Shown piece by piece: positions 55,495 through 64,000 of a stretch of DNA of 64,000 nt; positions within the stretch are counted from its first letter, which is position 1; the number at the start of each line of letters is the position of its first letter. This DNA is from JAKAQB01 sp027320105 (lineage in GTDB: Bacteria > Actinomycetota > Acidimicrobiia > Acidimicrobiales > Palsa-688), in the NCBI GenBank assembly GCA_027320105.1, contig DAHVMA010000056.1, positions 62,001-126,000 of the forward strand. The letters are read 5' to 3'. The notes below the pieces were generated by a model that saw nothing but the letters and a program-made list of their open reading frames with translations, made no database searches and was not told the origin of the DNA. Position numbers and translations under genes: made by a program.

Positions 55495-58311
55495 TCAGCC
55501 GACCGCGATCCCCTCGATGGTGACGGGGGCGCCCGAACTGGTCACGGTGATCGTGACGTCTGCCCTGCGGAGGTTGAAGGGAGCAAGGTTGATCACGAGG
55601 CGGCCGATGGTCGCCTTGCGGGCGGTGCTGGCCGTGCCGAGGCGGAGACCACCCATCCAGATCGAGACCGTGCCGCACCGGGCGCAACCCTGTACCACCA
55701 GCGCTATCCGGCTGGCGATGGCCTCCGGCAGCTGCAGTTGCGCTCCGGTGCGCGTGGTGGTCAACGCCCGCCCCAGGTAGTAGGCGGTAGTGGCGCGGGT
55801 GGTCCAGCCAGGTCCGATGGGCCGGAGCGCGGAGGCGCCGAGCGGGACGATCGTGCAGCGGTCCGGCGCCCACGCCGAGGTGACGCCCGCCGCCGAGCGG
55901 GCCCTGACGCCGAAGCAGTACTCCGTCCCCGGCGCAGCAGCCAGGGTCTCGGCCGTCGCTGCCGTCGCCTGCCAGGCCGCCGGGTACTGGTAGGGGGAGA
56001 AGTACCGGCTGTTCCACGCGGCGCTGCGGTAGCGCACGTCGTAGCTGGCCACCAGGCCGCCCGCGACCGTGGCGCCGTAGCGGACGGTGGTGGTCGGAGA
56101 GACGTCCTCGGCGAGGGTCGGGCTGGTGATCGTGACCCGGGGTGGGGCACCGAAGGTGAAACGATCGGCGGCGGTTGCCGGGCTCTCCGCCAGGTTCTCG
56201 ACCACCACCCGCAGGTCGACGGTCCCCGCCGTGCCGGCGGGGAGGGCGGCGGTGCAGGTGGTCGTCGTGGGACACGACGCCGGGACGGTCGTGCTTCCAG
56301 CGAGGACCTCGTCAGCGCCAGCGACGGGCAGGAACCCGGTCCCGGTCAACGTCACCGTGGTCGTCCCGACGCTCGCGCCCTGCGCCGGCGTCACAGCGGT
56401 GACCGACACATCCGGGCGGGCCGTCGCCGCCGACCAGCACATGAGAGCCGCCAAGCCGGGATAGAAGCTGCTCGGCTGGCGCGACGGTGTCAGCCCGCCG
56501 AGCACCGGGGTGCCGAGCCCGGAGGCCTCGTCGAAGCCGGGTCCGGCTCGGTACAGCCCGCCGCTGTAGGCGGACGGTGTGTAGTCGTTGGTGCCGCTCG
56601 TGACGTCGTAGAGCGCCTGGTAGGACGGCGGCGAGCCGTAGATGAGGCCGGCGTTGGCGGCCACCGTCGCGTACAGGCTCGTCGCCATGACACCGGGCGT
56701 CCCCGACGACCAGGCGCGGCAGAACGGCGACGCGTCGATCAGAGCGGCCGCCGCCGCCCACAGCGGGGCGGCGGCGCTGGTGCCGCCAACCCCGCCACTC
56801 CACGATCCCTGGAAGTACACGACGTAACCCGTGAGCGGGTCGGCGTTCGCTGCGACGTCGGGCACCTCGCGAGCCGGGCCGCTGCCGGACCCGCAGGTCG
56901 TCGAACCGGTGTTCTGGATGCCGGGGATGGCTGTCTGGTCCTGGTAGGTGGGCATGCACCAGCGGACCGACACGCCGCCTCCGCCGGCCCCGTTGGCCGA
57001 CGATGAGTCGTTCCAGACGGTCTCGGCACCCGAGCCGATGGAGGTGCCTCCGACCGAGACGACGTAGGGCTGGCTGCCGGGATCGTCGACAGCGAGGGCA
57101 GACGCCTGGGACCCTCCCAACTCGCCGTAGCAGTCGGTGGAACCGTCGTCGCCAGCGGCGGCGAGGACGGTCTGGCCCTGGGCGGCGGCCTCCTGGAAGA
57201 GGGCCTGCTCCGACTGGGCGAAGGCGGCGTCCTCGCCCTGCTCGCACTGGCCCCACGACGTGGAGATCACCTGATCGGCGTCACCGTTGATCATCGCCTT
57301 GAACACGTCGTAGGTGGCGGTGTTGCTCGCCGACGCCGGCCCCTGGTAGACGTCGATGGTGGCGTCGGGTGCCAGGCCCATCACGTCCTCGATGTCGAGG
57401 GCCGCCTCGCCCTGGCCGGCGCCGCTGCCCGACCCGCCGTCGACCGGCAGGTAGTTCACGGTGGTGGACAGCCCGTAGCACGAGGCGTAGGCGGTGATGT
57501 CGCTGTGCAGGTTGGGCTCGAACTCGGCGAGGCCCACCCGCACGCCCTGCCCGAGGTCGCCGAGACCGTAGAGGGTGGTCATGCCGTAGTGCGACGCGAG
57601 TTGGTTCGCCGTGTAGCTGCCCGAGTCCGTCGCCGCGGTGGAGGCGGCCGAGCACGGCTTGGGGCCGGCGGCCGATGCGCTGGCCGGAGCGGCGTGGCGC
57701 TCCGTGGACGGCGCCACCGCCCGCTGCAGCAAGCTGTGGGAGCGGGAGATGTCGTCGAGGCCGATCACGGCCTGCACGGCGGGAGCGAGTGACGCCGGGA
57801 GCGCCGGCGCCGCCGTGTTGGCGAACACCCGACCGGTCGGCAGCCGGTAGCTCTCGAGGGTGACCCGGAAGGCCCGGGCGATGTCACCGGCAGGCCCGTG
57901 TGCCTGGATGTCGAGGCGGTCGGGGGAGAGGCGCACGCTGGTCAACCCGGCCCGGCGGAGGAAGTCTTCGACGGCGACGACCGCCGAAGGGCTGGCGCCA
58001 AACCGGGCCCCGAAGGCGGCCGGCCGCAGGTAGTGGTGGAAGTCAGGTGAGGAGCGGTTCGCAAGGCCCGCCAGGAACGCCGAGAGGGTGCCCGGCGCCC
58101 GGACCTTCAAGGTGACGTCGACCGTCAGGGGCGTGCTGGCGGGCAGGGGCCCGGCGGAGGTCGCGGCGGAGGGGAGCGCGGGTGCGCCTTCGCCTGCCAG
58201 GCGGACCATCCCGCCCGTGGAGTTGGTGGCCGCGGCTGGAGCCGCCAGTCCCATGACGGCGAGCACCGTCGCCACGGCCGTCGCCTTCCAAGTTGTCCGT
58301 CTTCGCCGCAT
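55495..58311 (-). CDS. Secreted S53 (sedolisin/kumamolisin-like) acid peptidase
   Basis: 938 residues. A signal peptide (TAVATVLAVMGLAAPAAA) precedes a pro-kumamolisin activation domain (LTVDVTLKVRAPGTLSAFLA, FHHYLRPAAFGARFG). The catalytic domain starts near residue 230 (YTANQLASHYGMTTLYGLGD) and carries the sedolisin residues: E and D in GQGEAALDIEDVMG, D in VLAAAGDDGSTDC, S in GVGGTSAAAPLWA. An IPT/TIG-like domain and a beta-rich C-terminal region follow. Sedolisins work outside the cell at low pH and mature by self-cleavage. The ATG at 58311 has GGGAGGGG upstream. A Fur fragment lies right behind its stop. Confidence 0.93.
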   Translation of the reverse strand: MRRRRTTWKATAVATVLAVMGLAAPAAATNSTGGMVRLAGEGAPALPSAATSAGPLPASTPLTVDVTLKVRAPGTLSAFLAGLANRSSPDFHHYLRPAAFGARFGASPSAVVAVEDFLRRAGLTSVRLSPDRLDIQAHGPAGDIARAFRVTLESYRLPTGRVFANTAAPALPASLAPAVQAVIGLDDISRSHSLLQRAVAPSTERHAAPASASAAGPKPCSAASTAATDSGSYTANQLASHYGMTTLYGLGDLGQGVRVGLAEFEPNLHSDITAYASCYGLSTTVNYLPVDGGSGSGAGQGEAALDIEDVMGLAPDATIDVYQGPASASNTATYDVFKAMINGDADQVISTSWGQCEQGEDAAFAQSEQALFQEAAAQGQTVLAAAGDDGSTDCYGELGGSQASALAVDDPGSQPYVVSVGGTSIGSGAETVWNDSSSANGAGGGGVSVRWCMPTYQDQTAIPGIQNTGSTTCGSGSGPAREVPDVAANADPLTGYVVYFQGSWSGGVGGTSAAAPLWAAAAALIDASPFCRAWSSGTPGVMATSLYATVAANAGLIYGSPPSYQALYDVTSGTNDYTPSAYSGGLYRAGPGFDEASGLGTPVLGGLTPSRQPSSFYPGLAALMCWSAATARPDVSVTAVTPAQGASVGTTTVTLTGTGFLPVAGADEVLAGSTTVPASCPTTTTCTAALPAGTAGTVDLRVVVENLAESPATAADRFTFGAPPRVTITSPTLAEDVSPTTTVRYGATVAGGLVASYDVRYRSAAWNSRYFSPYQYPAAWQATAATAETLAAAPGTEYCFGVRARSAAGVTSAWAPDRCTIVPLGASALRPIGPGWTTRATTAYYLGRALTTTRTGAQLQLPEAIASRIALVVQGCARCGTVSIWMGGLRLGTASTARKATIGRLVINLAPFNLRRADVTITVTSSGAPVTIEGIAVG

Positions 58312-58345
58312 GCAGCCCCTCCCGGGGAAAGGCTAGTGGGGCCGC

Positions 58346-59293
58346 TCAGGCCGTTCGTGCCAACCGCATCGCTGCCTCGGCCTGCCGGAGCAGCCCGTCG
58401 AGGTCCTCGGGCGCGTCGTGATGCCACCGGGCGACGCCGGCCGTCATGGACAGCCGCCGGCCGGGCTGCTCGGCGTTGGCCGCGTCGACCGCCTCTTGTA
58501 GCCGCGCCACCGCACTGCGGTCCTCGCCGCCGAAGTCGGCCAGGAGAGCGGCGAACTCGCCACCGCCCAGGCGGGCCACCACGTCTGCCTCCCAGTAGGC
58601 CGCCGACATGACCCGGGCGGCGCGGGCCAGCATCCGATTCCCGGCCTCGCGGCCGTCGAGGTCGTTCACCGCCTTTCGCCCGACGACGTCGGCGAACACG
58701 ACGACGGCGTCGGCGCCCCTCCGCTCGCAAAAGGCCAGCGCCTTGTCGGCGAGCAGTCGGAAGCCCCGGCGATCGAGCAGACCCGTGTGGTCGTCGTCGA
58801 CGGCTGGCCGGGTCGACTCCATCTCCCGCTCCACCATGCACGCCAGATCGTGGAGGGCCACCTCGTCCCCGGGCTGCAGGTACCTGGCCGTGGAGTCGAG
58901 GATGCAGAGCGAGCCCACCGCCGACCCGTCGGGCGCCTTGACGGGGTAGCCGGCGTAGAAGCGCACTCCGGGTTCGCCGGTCACGAGCGGGTTGGTGGTG
59001 AAGCGTGGGTCCTGCTGGGCGTCGTGCACCTCCAAGACCCCTGTCCCGAGGATGGTGTGGGCGCAGAAGGCGTCCTCCCGGCGGATCTCCCGCGGCTCGA
59101 TGCCGGCAACCGACTTGAAGCACTGCCGGTCGGCGTCCACCAGGGTGATCGCTGCGGCGGTCGCCCCAAAGAGCCGCCTGGCCAACCTGGTCACCCGGTC
59201 GAAGCGCTCCTCGGGTTCGGTGTCGAGCAAGCCGAGCCGCCGGAGGGACCGGAGCCGGACTGCCTCGTCGTCGGGGATCGGAGGGACGAGCAT
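58346..59293 (-). CDS. GAF-GGDEF protein with degenerate GGGEF motif
   Basis: 315 residues. A GAF domain (LLDTEPEERFDRVTRLARRL, FGATAAAITLVDADRQCFKS, RFYAGYPVKAPDGSAVGSLC) is followed by a GGDEF-like domain. The active-site loop reads ARLGGGEFAALL, so the metal-binding Asp of GGDEF is Gly. The first-strand metal site is also altered (VVVFADVVGRKAVND rather than DxDxFKxxND). Diguanylate cyclase activity is therefore doubtful; a c-di-GMP or nucleotide sensing role is possible. The ATG at 59293 has GGGAG upstream. It is divergent from the DUF445 gene and follows no obvious operon partner. Confidence 0.87.
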   Translation of the reverse strand: MLVPPIPDDEAVRLRSLRRLGLLDTEPEERFDRVTRLARRLFGATAAAITLVDADRQCFKSVAGIEPREIRREDAFCAHTILGTGVLEVHDAQQDPRFTTNPLVTGEPGVRFYAGYPVKAPDGSAVGSLCILDSTARYLQPGDEVALHDLACMVEREMESTRPAVDDDHTGLLDRRGFRLLADKALAFCERRGADAVVVFADVVGRKAVNDLDGREAGNRMLARAARVMSAAYWEADVVARLGGGEFAALLADFGGEDRSAVARLQEAVDAANAEQPGRRLSMTAGVARWHHDAPEDLDGLLRQAEAAMRLARTA

Positions 59294-59384
59294 GGGCACT
59301 CCCGGCGGTCGGCGGACAGGGATCCCTTCCCTATCGGCCGGTCCCCGGGGGAAGTGGAGTGCTGCTTGCCGGGCGTAGCGTGGC

Positions 59385-60635
59385 GTGGTGCCACCCGACC
59401 CGTCCGTGTCCGGCCTGCGGCGGATGAAGGCCACGGCGACCGCCTTCCTCGCCGTCGCGGCGGCGGTCTACACCGCTACCACGGTCTGGCTTCCCAGCTC
59501 GGAGTTGCGCGGCTTCCTCCAGGCGGGGTCCGAGGCGGCCATGGTCGGTGGCCTGGCGGACTGGTTCGCCGTGACTGCGCTGTTCCGTCGGCCCCTCGGC
59601 TTACCCATCCCCCACACCGCTCTCGTGCCCAGGAAGAAAGACGAGCTCGCCACCAAGCTGGGCGAGTTCGTCACCGGGTACTTCCTCACGCCCGAGGCGC
59701 TCGAACAGCAGGTCGTGGAGACCGGCCTCGTGGCTCGTGTCGGGGCGTGGCTGGCGGACCCGGAGCGGGCGGAGCACCTGGCCGGCGACGTCTCCTCCGC
59801 CATCGCCGCTGCCATCGGCGCGGCGGACACCGCAGCGGTGGAGGACTACGTGCTCGAGTTGCTCCGGCGGGACCACGCCCGCCGGTCCTACGCCCCGGTG
59901 CTCGGCCGGCTGCTGGCCCGGGCCGTGGACGGCGGGGCCCAGCGCCCACTCGTCGACCTCCTGGCGCAGCGGGTGCGGGAGTACCTCGCCGCCCACCAGG
60001 AGGCGCTCCACCCGACGGTCAGGCGGTTCATCGAGGAGCGGCACTGGGTCGCCGCCCTGGTGACGACCGACCGGCTCGTCAGCCGCGTGTTCCGCGACAC
60101 CATCGTCGAGTTGGAGCGGATCGAGCACCAGCCCGACCATCCGGTCCGTGTCGCCCTCGAGGATCTGCTGCGCCGGCTGGCCTTCGACCTGCGCCACGAC
60201 CCCGACGCTGCCGCCCGCGTGGATGGCCTCGTCGGTCGGCTCCTCGACGACCCGCAGGCGGAGGCCGGCCTGCGGGAGGCGATCGGCGACGCCGTGGAGT
60301 CGGTGCGAGTCTCGCTCGGGGATCCCGGCAGCTCGCTCACGGCCCGCATCGGCGGGATGATCGCCCATGTGGGCGAGCGGGCGGCGACCGAGCCGAAGTT
60401 CCACGACGAGGTGGAGGGGTGGCTGCGAGGCGTGCTGGGCTGGACCGTCGGGCGCTACGGCAACGAGCTGACAGCCCTCATCCGGCGCCAGGTGGAGGGC
60501 TGGCCGGCGGTGGCCGCCTCCCGGCGGATCGAGCTCGCCGTCGGCCGTGACCTGCAGTACATCCGCCTCAACGGGACCGTGGTGGGCGCGCTCGCCGGGC
60601 TCGCCATCCACGCCGTGGGGCTGGCCCTCCCATAG
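59385..60635 (+). CDS. DUF445-family membrane-associated protein (YjiN-like)
   Basis: 416 residues. ATAFLAVAAAVYTATTVWLP is an N-terminal membrane helix, then EAAMVGGLADWFAVTALFRR and PLGLPIPHTALVPRKKDELA, the signature of DUF445. The middle is helical and charged, and a second hydrophobic segment ends the protein (GTVVGALAGLAIHAVGLALP). This hairpin-like topology with both ends in the membrane is usual for the family; the function is unknown. Two GTG codons (59385, 59388) are both possible starts. The stop is 1 bp from the end of the convergent M20 gene. Confidence 0.88.
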   Translation: MVPPDPSVSGLRRMKATATAFLAVAAAVYTATTVWLPSSELRGFLQAGSEAAMVGGLADWFAVTALFRRPLGLPIPHTALVPRKKDELATKLGEFVTGYFLTPEALEQQVVETGLVARVGAWLADPERAEHLAGDVSSAIAAAIGAADTAAVEDYVLELLRRDHARRSYAPVLGRLLARAVDGGAQRPLVDLLAQRVREYLAAHQEALHPTVRRFIEERHWVAALVTTDRLVSRVFRDTIVELERIEHQPDHPVRVALEDLLRRLAFDLRHDPDAAARVDGLVGRLLDDPQAEAGLREAIGDAVESVRVSLGDPGSSLTARIGGMIAHVGERAATEPKFHDEVEGWLRGVLGWTVGRYGNELTALIRRQVEGWPAVAASRRIELAVGRDLQYIRLNGTVVGALAGLAIHAVGLALP

Positions 60636-60636
60636 C

Positions 60637-61818
60637 TCAGGGGGCGAGAGCCATGGCGGCGTGGAGGGCGACGCCGGTGACCATGGCCTGCTCGTCCACC
60701 ATCATGCGGTTGGAGTGGTTGGGCGCCGGATGCGGGTCGTCGGCGCGCGCCACACCCAGGAAGGCCATCGACCCCGGAACCTCGCGCAGCACGTAGGACC
60801 AGTCCTCGGCACCCATCACCGGTGTCGGCATCGACACCACCCGGTCCGGGCCGAGAAGGGACGCTGCGGTGGCGATCGTGCGGGCGGCTGCCTTCTCGTC
60901 GTTGACAGTGACCGGGTAGCCGTTGTCAGCCAACTCGACCTCGGCCGCGCAGCGGTGGGCTGTCGCGATGTGGGTGGCCACCTCCCGCAGCCCGGCGACG
61001 ACGAGGTCGCGGCTGGCGTCCGACACCGCCCGGATGGTTCCGTCGCAGAGGGCGACCTCGGGGATCACGTTGAACGCCGTCCCCGTCTGGATGCGCGTCA
61101 CCGTGAGGACCGCCGGGTCGAAGGCGGGCACCCGTCGGGTCACCATCGCCTGGAGGGCCGTCACGATCTCGCAGGCGACCGGGACCGGGTCGACGGCGTC
61201 ATGCGGCATGGAAGCGTGCCCGCCCTGGCCTGTCACGGTGATGCGGAACTCGTCGGCAGAGGCCATGAGCGTGCCACCCCGGGTCGCCACGAGCCCGGAC
61301 GGCAGGTTGGCGATGCTGTGGATCGCGAAGGCGCGGTCGACGGTGCCGTGGCGGTCGAGCAGCCCCTCGTCGAGCATCACCCGGGCGCCTCCGTGGCCCT
61401 CCTCGCCCGGCTGGAACATGAACACGACGCGCCCCTGCAGCCGTCCCCGCCGGGCGCAGAGGATGCGGGCGGCGCCGACGAGCATGGCGACGTGGGTGTC
61501 GTGGCCGCAGGCGTGCATCCTCCCGTCGATGCTCGACGCGAACGGCAGGCCGGTGTCCTCCGGCATCTCGAGAGCGTCCATGTCGCCTCGGAGCAGCGTG
61601 GTCGGCCCCGGCTCGTCGCCGTCGAGCACGGCGACGACCGAGCTCAGGCTCCGGCCGGTCTCGATGCTGAGACCGAGGCCGTCGAGCGCCTCGAGGATCG
61701 TCGCCTGCGTCGCAGGCAGCTCGTTGCCGGTCTCGGGGTGAGCATGGATCCGCCTGCGGAGGGTTACCGTGTCATCGAACAGGCGGCTGGCTTCTTCGAG
61801 GAGGGTGGAGTCGGTCAC
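60637..61818 (-). CDS. M20-family amidohydrolase (hippurate/N-acyl amino acid hydrolase type)
   Basis: 393 residues. RRRIHAHPETGNELPATQAT begins the M20D domain. Metal ligands appear in LLRGDMDALEMPE, MHACGHDTHVAML (the diagnostic motif), FQPGEEGHGGARVML and, near the end, PAPNHSNRMMVDE; the dimerisation lid (ASADEFRITVTGQGGHASMP) lies between. It hydrolyses N-acyl or N-aroyl amino acids in the cytoplasm. The GTG at 61818 starts similarity, but no Shine-Dalgarno sequence precedes it, so it may be leaderless. It is divergent from the MurF-Alr gene with a 28-bp gap, too short for two normal promoters. Confidence 0.93.
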   Translation of the reverse strand: MTDSTLLEEASRLFDDTVTLRRRIHAHPETGNELPATQATILEALDGLGLSIETGRSLSSVVAVLDGDEPGPTTLLRGDMDALEMPEDTGLPFASSIDGRMHACGHDTHVAMLVGAARILCARRGRLQGRVVFMFQPGEEGHGGARVMLDEGLLDRHGTVDRAFAIHSIANLPSGLVATRGGTLMASADEFRITVTGQGGHASMPHDAVDPVPVACEIVTALQAMVTRRVPAFDPAVLTVTRIQTGTAFNVIPEVALCDGTIRAVSDASRDLVVAGLREVATHIATAHRCAAEVELADNGYPVTVNDEKAAARTIATAASLLGPDRVVSMPTPVMGAEDWSYVLREVPGSMAFLGVARADDPHPAPNHSNRMMVDEQAMVTGVALHAAMALAP

Positions 61819-61846
61819 GGGAGGAGAATAGTTACGATCCCGGGTT

Positions 61847-64000
61847 GTGGACGCCCTCCGGCTCGCCCAGCTCGCCGAGGTGGTCGGAAGCGTCCCGCTC
61901 CCAGCGGCGGAGTGCGGCCGGGTCGCCGAGGCGGTGACCATCCACTCCGAGCGGATCCCGCGCGCCGGGGTGTTCTTCGCCCTTCCCGGCTCCCGCACCG
62001 ACGGGCACCGCTTCGTCGGGGAGGCATTCGCCAACGGCGCCGTCGCCGCCGTCGTCGCAGCGGGGCGGGGAGGCGGGGGCGCCGGCACGGTCATCGAGGT
62101 CGATGACCCGCTGCGCGCCCTGCAGGCCCTGGCGGCGTGGTGGCGGTCCCAGCTGCCCGCCGAGGTGGTCGCTGTCGTCGGGAGCAACGGCAAGACGGTC
62201 ACAAAGGACGCCATCGTGCACTTCGCCGGCTACGGCCGGCGGGTGTACGGCAGCCCCGGCAGCTACAACAGCCAGATAGGCGTGCCTCTGGCCGTGCTCG
62301 GCATCCCCCGCGACTGCGACGTGGCGGTGATCGAGGCGGCGGTGTCCGACCCTGGCGAGATGGCCCGCCTCGAAGCCGTCGTCCGCCCCGACCGCGTGGT
62401 CGTGACCAACCTGGGCACCCGCTGGTCGTCCCGGTTCGCCGACCGCTGCGAGCAGGCCGCCGAGCTGCTCGTCATGGCCCGGGGGGCGTCGTGTGTGCTG
62501 GTCGGCGAGGACGCCCCCGAGCTCGCCGTGCCCCACCTGGTGACCGGCGCCAGCCCCGACCTGCCCCGCTTCGGTCCGCCCGTCCGGCTGCCGGAGGGGC
62601 TCGGCTCCGCCGTCGCCTTCCCGGACGGCGCGACCGGCAGCATCCTCGTGCGCACACCCTCGGACGCCGTCTTGCAGGACGTGCGCACCGCCATCACCGC
62701 CGCCTGGCTCCTCGGCGCCGGCGGGGCCATGCTGCTCGAAGCGGCCGGCGCGTACCGACCGACGGCCACCCGGCTCGAGATCTGGCGCAGCCCCGCGGGC
62801 GTCACCGTGGTGCGCGACGTCGCCACCCCCGATCCGATCGCCGCCGGCGCCGCCGTCCGGGCCGCCTCCAGCCTGGCGGGGCCGGGCCAGCGGTGCCTGG
62901 TCGTACTGGCCGAACCGCTCCGCGATCCGAGCCCTGCCTTCGCCTCCGCCCTCGTCGCCGAGGGGGCCGCCGCCGTGCTCGGGCTCGACGAACCGTCCCA
63001 CCGCCAGGTCGCGGTGGCCCTCGCCGGCCGCGCCGAGGTCCGCCTCGTCGCCGACACCGACCACCTCCGGCACCTTCTGCTCGACGAGCTGCGCCCCGGC
63101 GACGTCGTGGCGGTGCAGTCGGCGCCCGAACGCGCCCTCGGCGACCTCACCGTGGCGCTGATGGAGTCGATGGCGCCCACCCGGATGTACCTGGACCTCG
63201 CGGCCGTCGAGGACAACGTGACCGCCTTCCGTCGCCTCGTCGGTCCGTCGGTGCGGATCATGGGGATGGTCAAGGCTCTGGCCTACGGAACCGACGCCGG
63301 CAGCGTCGCCTCCTGCCTCCAGGGCGCCGGCATCGACGCCCTCGGCGTCTCCGGCGCCGACGAGGGAGTGGCACTGCGGCGGGCGGGGATCAACGTCCCC
63401 ATCCTCGTCCTCCTCGGCACCGCAGCGGAGCTGCCGAAGATGCTGCGCTACAGGCTCACCCCTCTCGTGTACGGACCCGAGATGCTGGAGGCGGTCCTGT
63501 CGGCCGGCGACTTCCCCGTGCACGTCGAGGTGGACAGCGGGATGCACCGCACCGGACTCCCGCCCGACGCGGCCCTCGGCGCCGTGCGCCGCCTCGGGCA
63601 GCGGGTAGCCGGGTTGATGACCCACCTTGCCTCGCCCGACGACCCCGCCGAGGACGCCGCCACGGCGGAGCAGCTGCGCCGCTTCCGGGAGGTGGACGCC
63701 GCCGCCGCCCACCTCGGCGTCCACGGCTTCGTCCGTCACGCCGCAGCCACGGCGGCGACCATCCGCCTGCCCGAAGCGCGCTTCGACATGGTGCGCATCG
63801 GCCTCGGGCTCTACGGTGTCCACCCCTCGCCGGCGACGGCGGCGCTGCTCGAGCTGCAATGTGCCGTCGGGCTCGTGTCGCGCATCATCGAGGTGGTGGA
63901 CGTCCCCCCCGGCGAGCGGGTCGGCTACGGGGGCACCTTCACGGCGCCGGTGCCCGGCCGGCGGGTGGGGGTCGTGCCGGCCGGCTACCACGACGGCGTG
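61847..64000 (+). CDS. MurF-alanine racemase fusion protein (cut by the window edge)
   Basis: 718 codons without a stop. Residues 1-440 form a Mur ligase: VTIHSERIPRAGVFFALPGS, the ATP loop AVVGSNGKTVTKD (112-117), YGSPGSYNSQIGVPLAVLGI, and a divergent C-terminal domain. From about 443 an alanine racemase begins (TRMYLDLAAVEDNVTAFRRL), with the PLP lysine K476 in GMVKALAYGTDAGS, DSGMHRTGLPP, MTHLASPDD, VRIGLGLYGVHP and GERVGYGGTF. The protein would make D-alanine and add D-Ala-D-Ala to UDP-MurNAc-tripeptide. Such fusions are known from Bacteroidetes; in an actinobacterial setting this is unusual. The GTG at 61847 is the only start codon after the in-frame stop at 61829, though no good ribosome site precedes it. 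Confidence 0.9.
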   Translation, partial: MDALRLAQLAEVVGSVPLPAAECGRVAEAVTIHSERIPRAGVFFALPGSRTDGHRFVGEAFANGAVAAVVAAGRGGGGAGTVIEVDDPLRALQALAAWWRSQLPAEVVAVVGSNGKTVTKDAIVHFAGYGRRVYGSPGSYNSQIGVPLAVLGIPRDCDVAVIEAAVSDPGEMARLEAVVRPDRVVVTNLGTRWSSRFADRCEQAAELLVMARGASCVLVGEDAPELAVPHLVTGASPDLPRFGPPVRLPEGLGSAVAFPDGATGSILVRTPSDAVLQDVRTAITAAWLLGAGGAMLLEAAGAYRPTATRLEIWRSPAGVTVVRDVATPDPIAAGAAVRAASSLAGPGQRCLVVLAEPLRDPSPAFASALVAEGAAAVLGLDEPSHRQVAVALAGRAEVRLVADTDHLRHLLLDELRPGDVVAVQSAPERALGDLTVALMESMAPTRMYLDLAAVEDNVTAFRRLVGPSVRIMGMVKALAYGTDAGSVASCLQGAGIDALGVSGADEGVALRRAGINVPILVLLGTAAELPKMLRYRLTPLVYGPEMLEAVLSAGDFPVHVEVDSGMHRTGLPPDAALGAVRRLGQRVAGLMTHLASPDDPAEDAATAEQLRRFREVDAAAAHLGVHGFVRHAAATAATIRLPEARFDMVRIGLGLYGVHPSPATAALLELQCAVGLVSRIIEVVDVPPGERVGYGGTFTAPVPGRRVGVVPAGYHDGV

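Noticed and set aside
61832..63991. A 719-codon open frame on the minus strand opposite the MurF-Alr gene
   Set aside because: Its product is low-complexity Gly/Arg/Val/Asp text with no motif, and it is the exact antisense of a clear MurF-alanine racemase. GC-rich codon bias keeps the frame open.

Overview
The window is very GC-rich and reads as a chromosomal segment of an actinobacterium. Evidence for this is a WhiB regulator, an F420-type luciferase-like oxidoreductase, a mycothiol-dependent-isomerase-family protein, a furA-katG pair arranged as in mycobacteria, many GTG starts and GTGA overlaps. An Acidimicrobiia-like soil or environmental lineage is a guess, prompted by the sedolisin (S53) peptidase and the mixture of families. 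No rRNA, tRNA, CRISPR array or complete insertion sequence was found.

Layout. 1-3.8 kb: tail of an ABC exporter ATPase, then katG behind its own Fur-family regulator. 4-17 kb: an accessory catabolic block. On the minus strand it has an SDR, a Gfo/Idh/MocA oxidoreductase, a 48-residue micro-ORF coupled at both ends, a PuuE-like deacetylase, a D-hydantoinase-like enzyme, an orphan Tat lipoprotein solute-binding protein, a DAO-family FAD oxidase and a trimethylamine-dehydrogenase-like flavoprotein. A dimethylglycine/sarcosine dehydrogenase is divergent on the plus strand. Together these suggest uptake and oxidation of an N-methylated or cyclic ureide nitrogen compound. The block holds gene wreckage (an Old Yellow Enzyme-type pseudogene, a GntR scrap, an amidohydrolase scrap) and perfect palindromes in front of two of its genes.

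17-30 kb: a DNA methyltransferase with an extra C-terminal nuclease-like domain, an F420 oxidoreductase, an ammonia-lyase homologue without the MIO triad, a flavin reductase and a flippase-like membrane protein. An ArsR regulator follows a receiver-Rieske fusion protein. Several decayed genes lie here (PPOX, CoxE-type VWA, DUF6431), and a membrane stub sits beside a mobile-element scar. 30-47 kb: metabolic enzymes and transporters, including a PatB-like lyase, a GlcD-like oxidase, an alpha/beta hydrolase that has lost its nucleophile, a Rieske oxygenase, a MarR-YceI operon with two operators over a near-consensus promoter, a GT4-GtrA fusion, a desaturase-like protein, a class III aminotransferase, two MFS and two DMT transporters. 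47-64 kb: a CAP-domain protein, an HtrA protease coupled to hrpA, whiB, a mycothiol-type enzyme coupled to a rhodanese, a secreted sedolisin beside a Fur remnant, a GAF-GGGEF protein, DUF445, an M20 amidohydrolase, and a MurF-alanine racemase fusion that runs off the right edge.

The most unusual items are the receiver-Rieske/ArsR operon, the MIO-less ammonia-lyase homologue, the TMADH relative lacking its flavin-linking cysteine, the MurF-Alr fusion, the methyltransferase-nuclease fusion and the doubly coupled micro-ORF. Functions are inferred from remembered family motifs; no database search was run.
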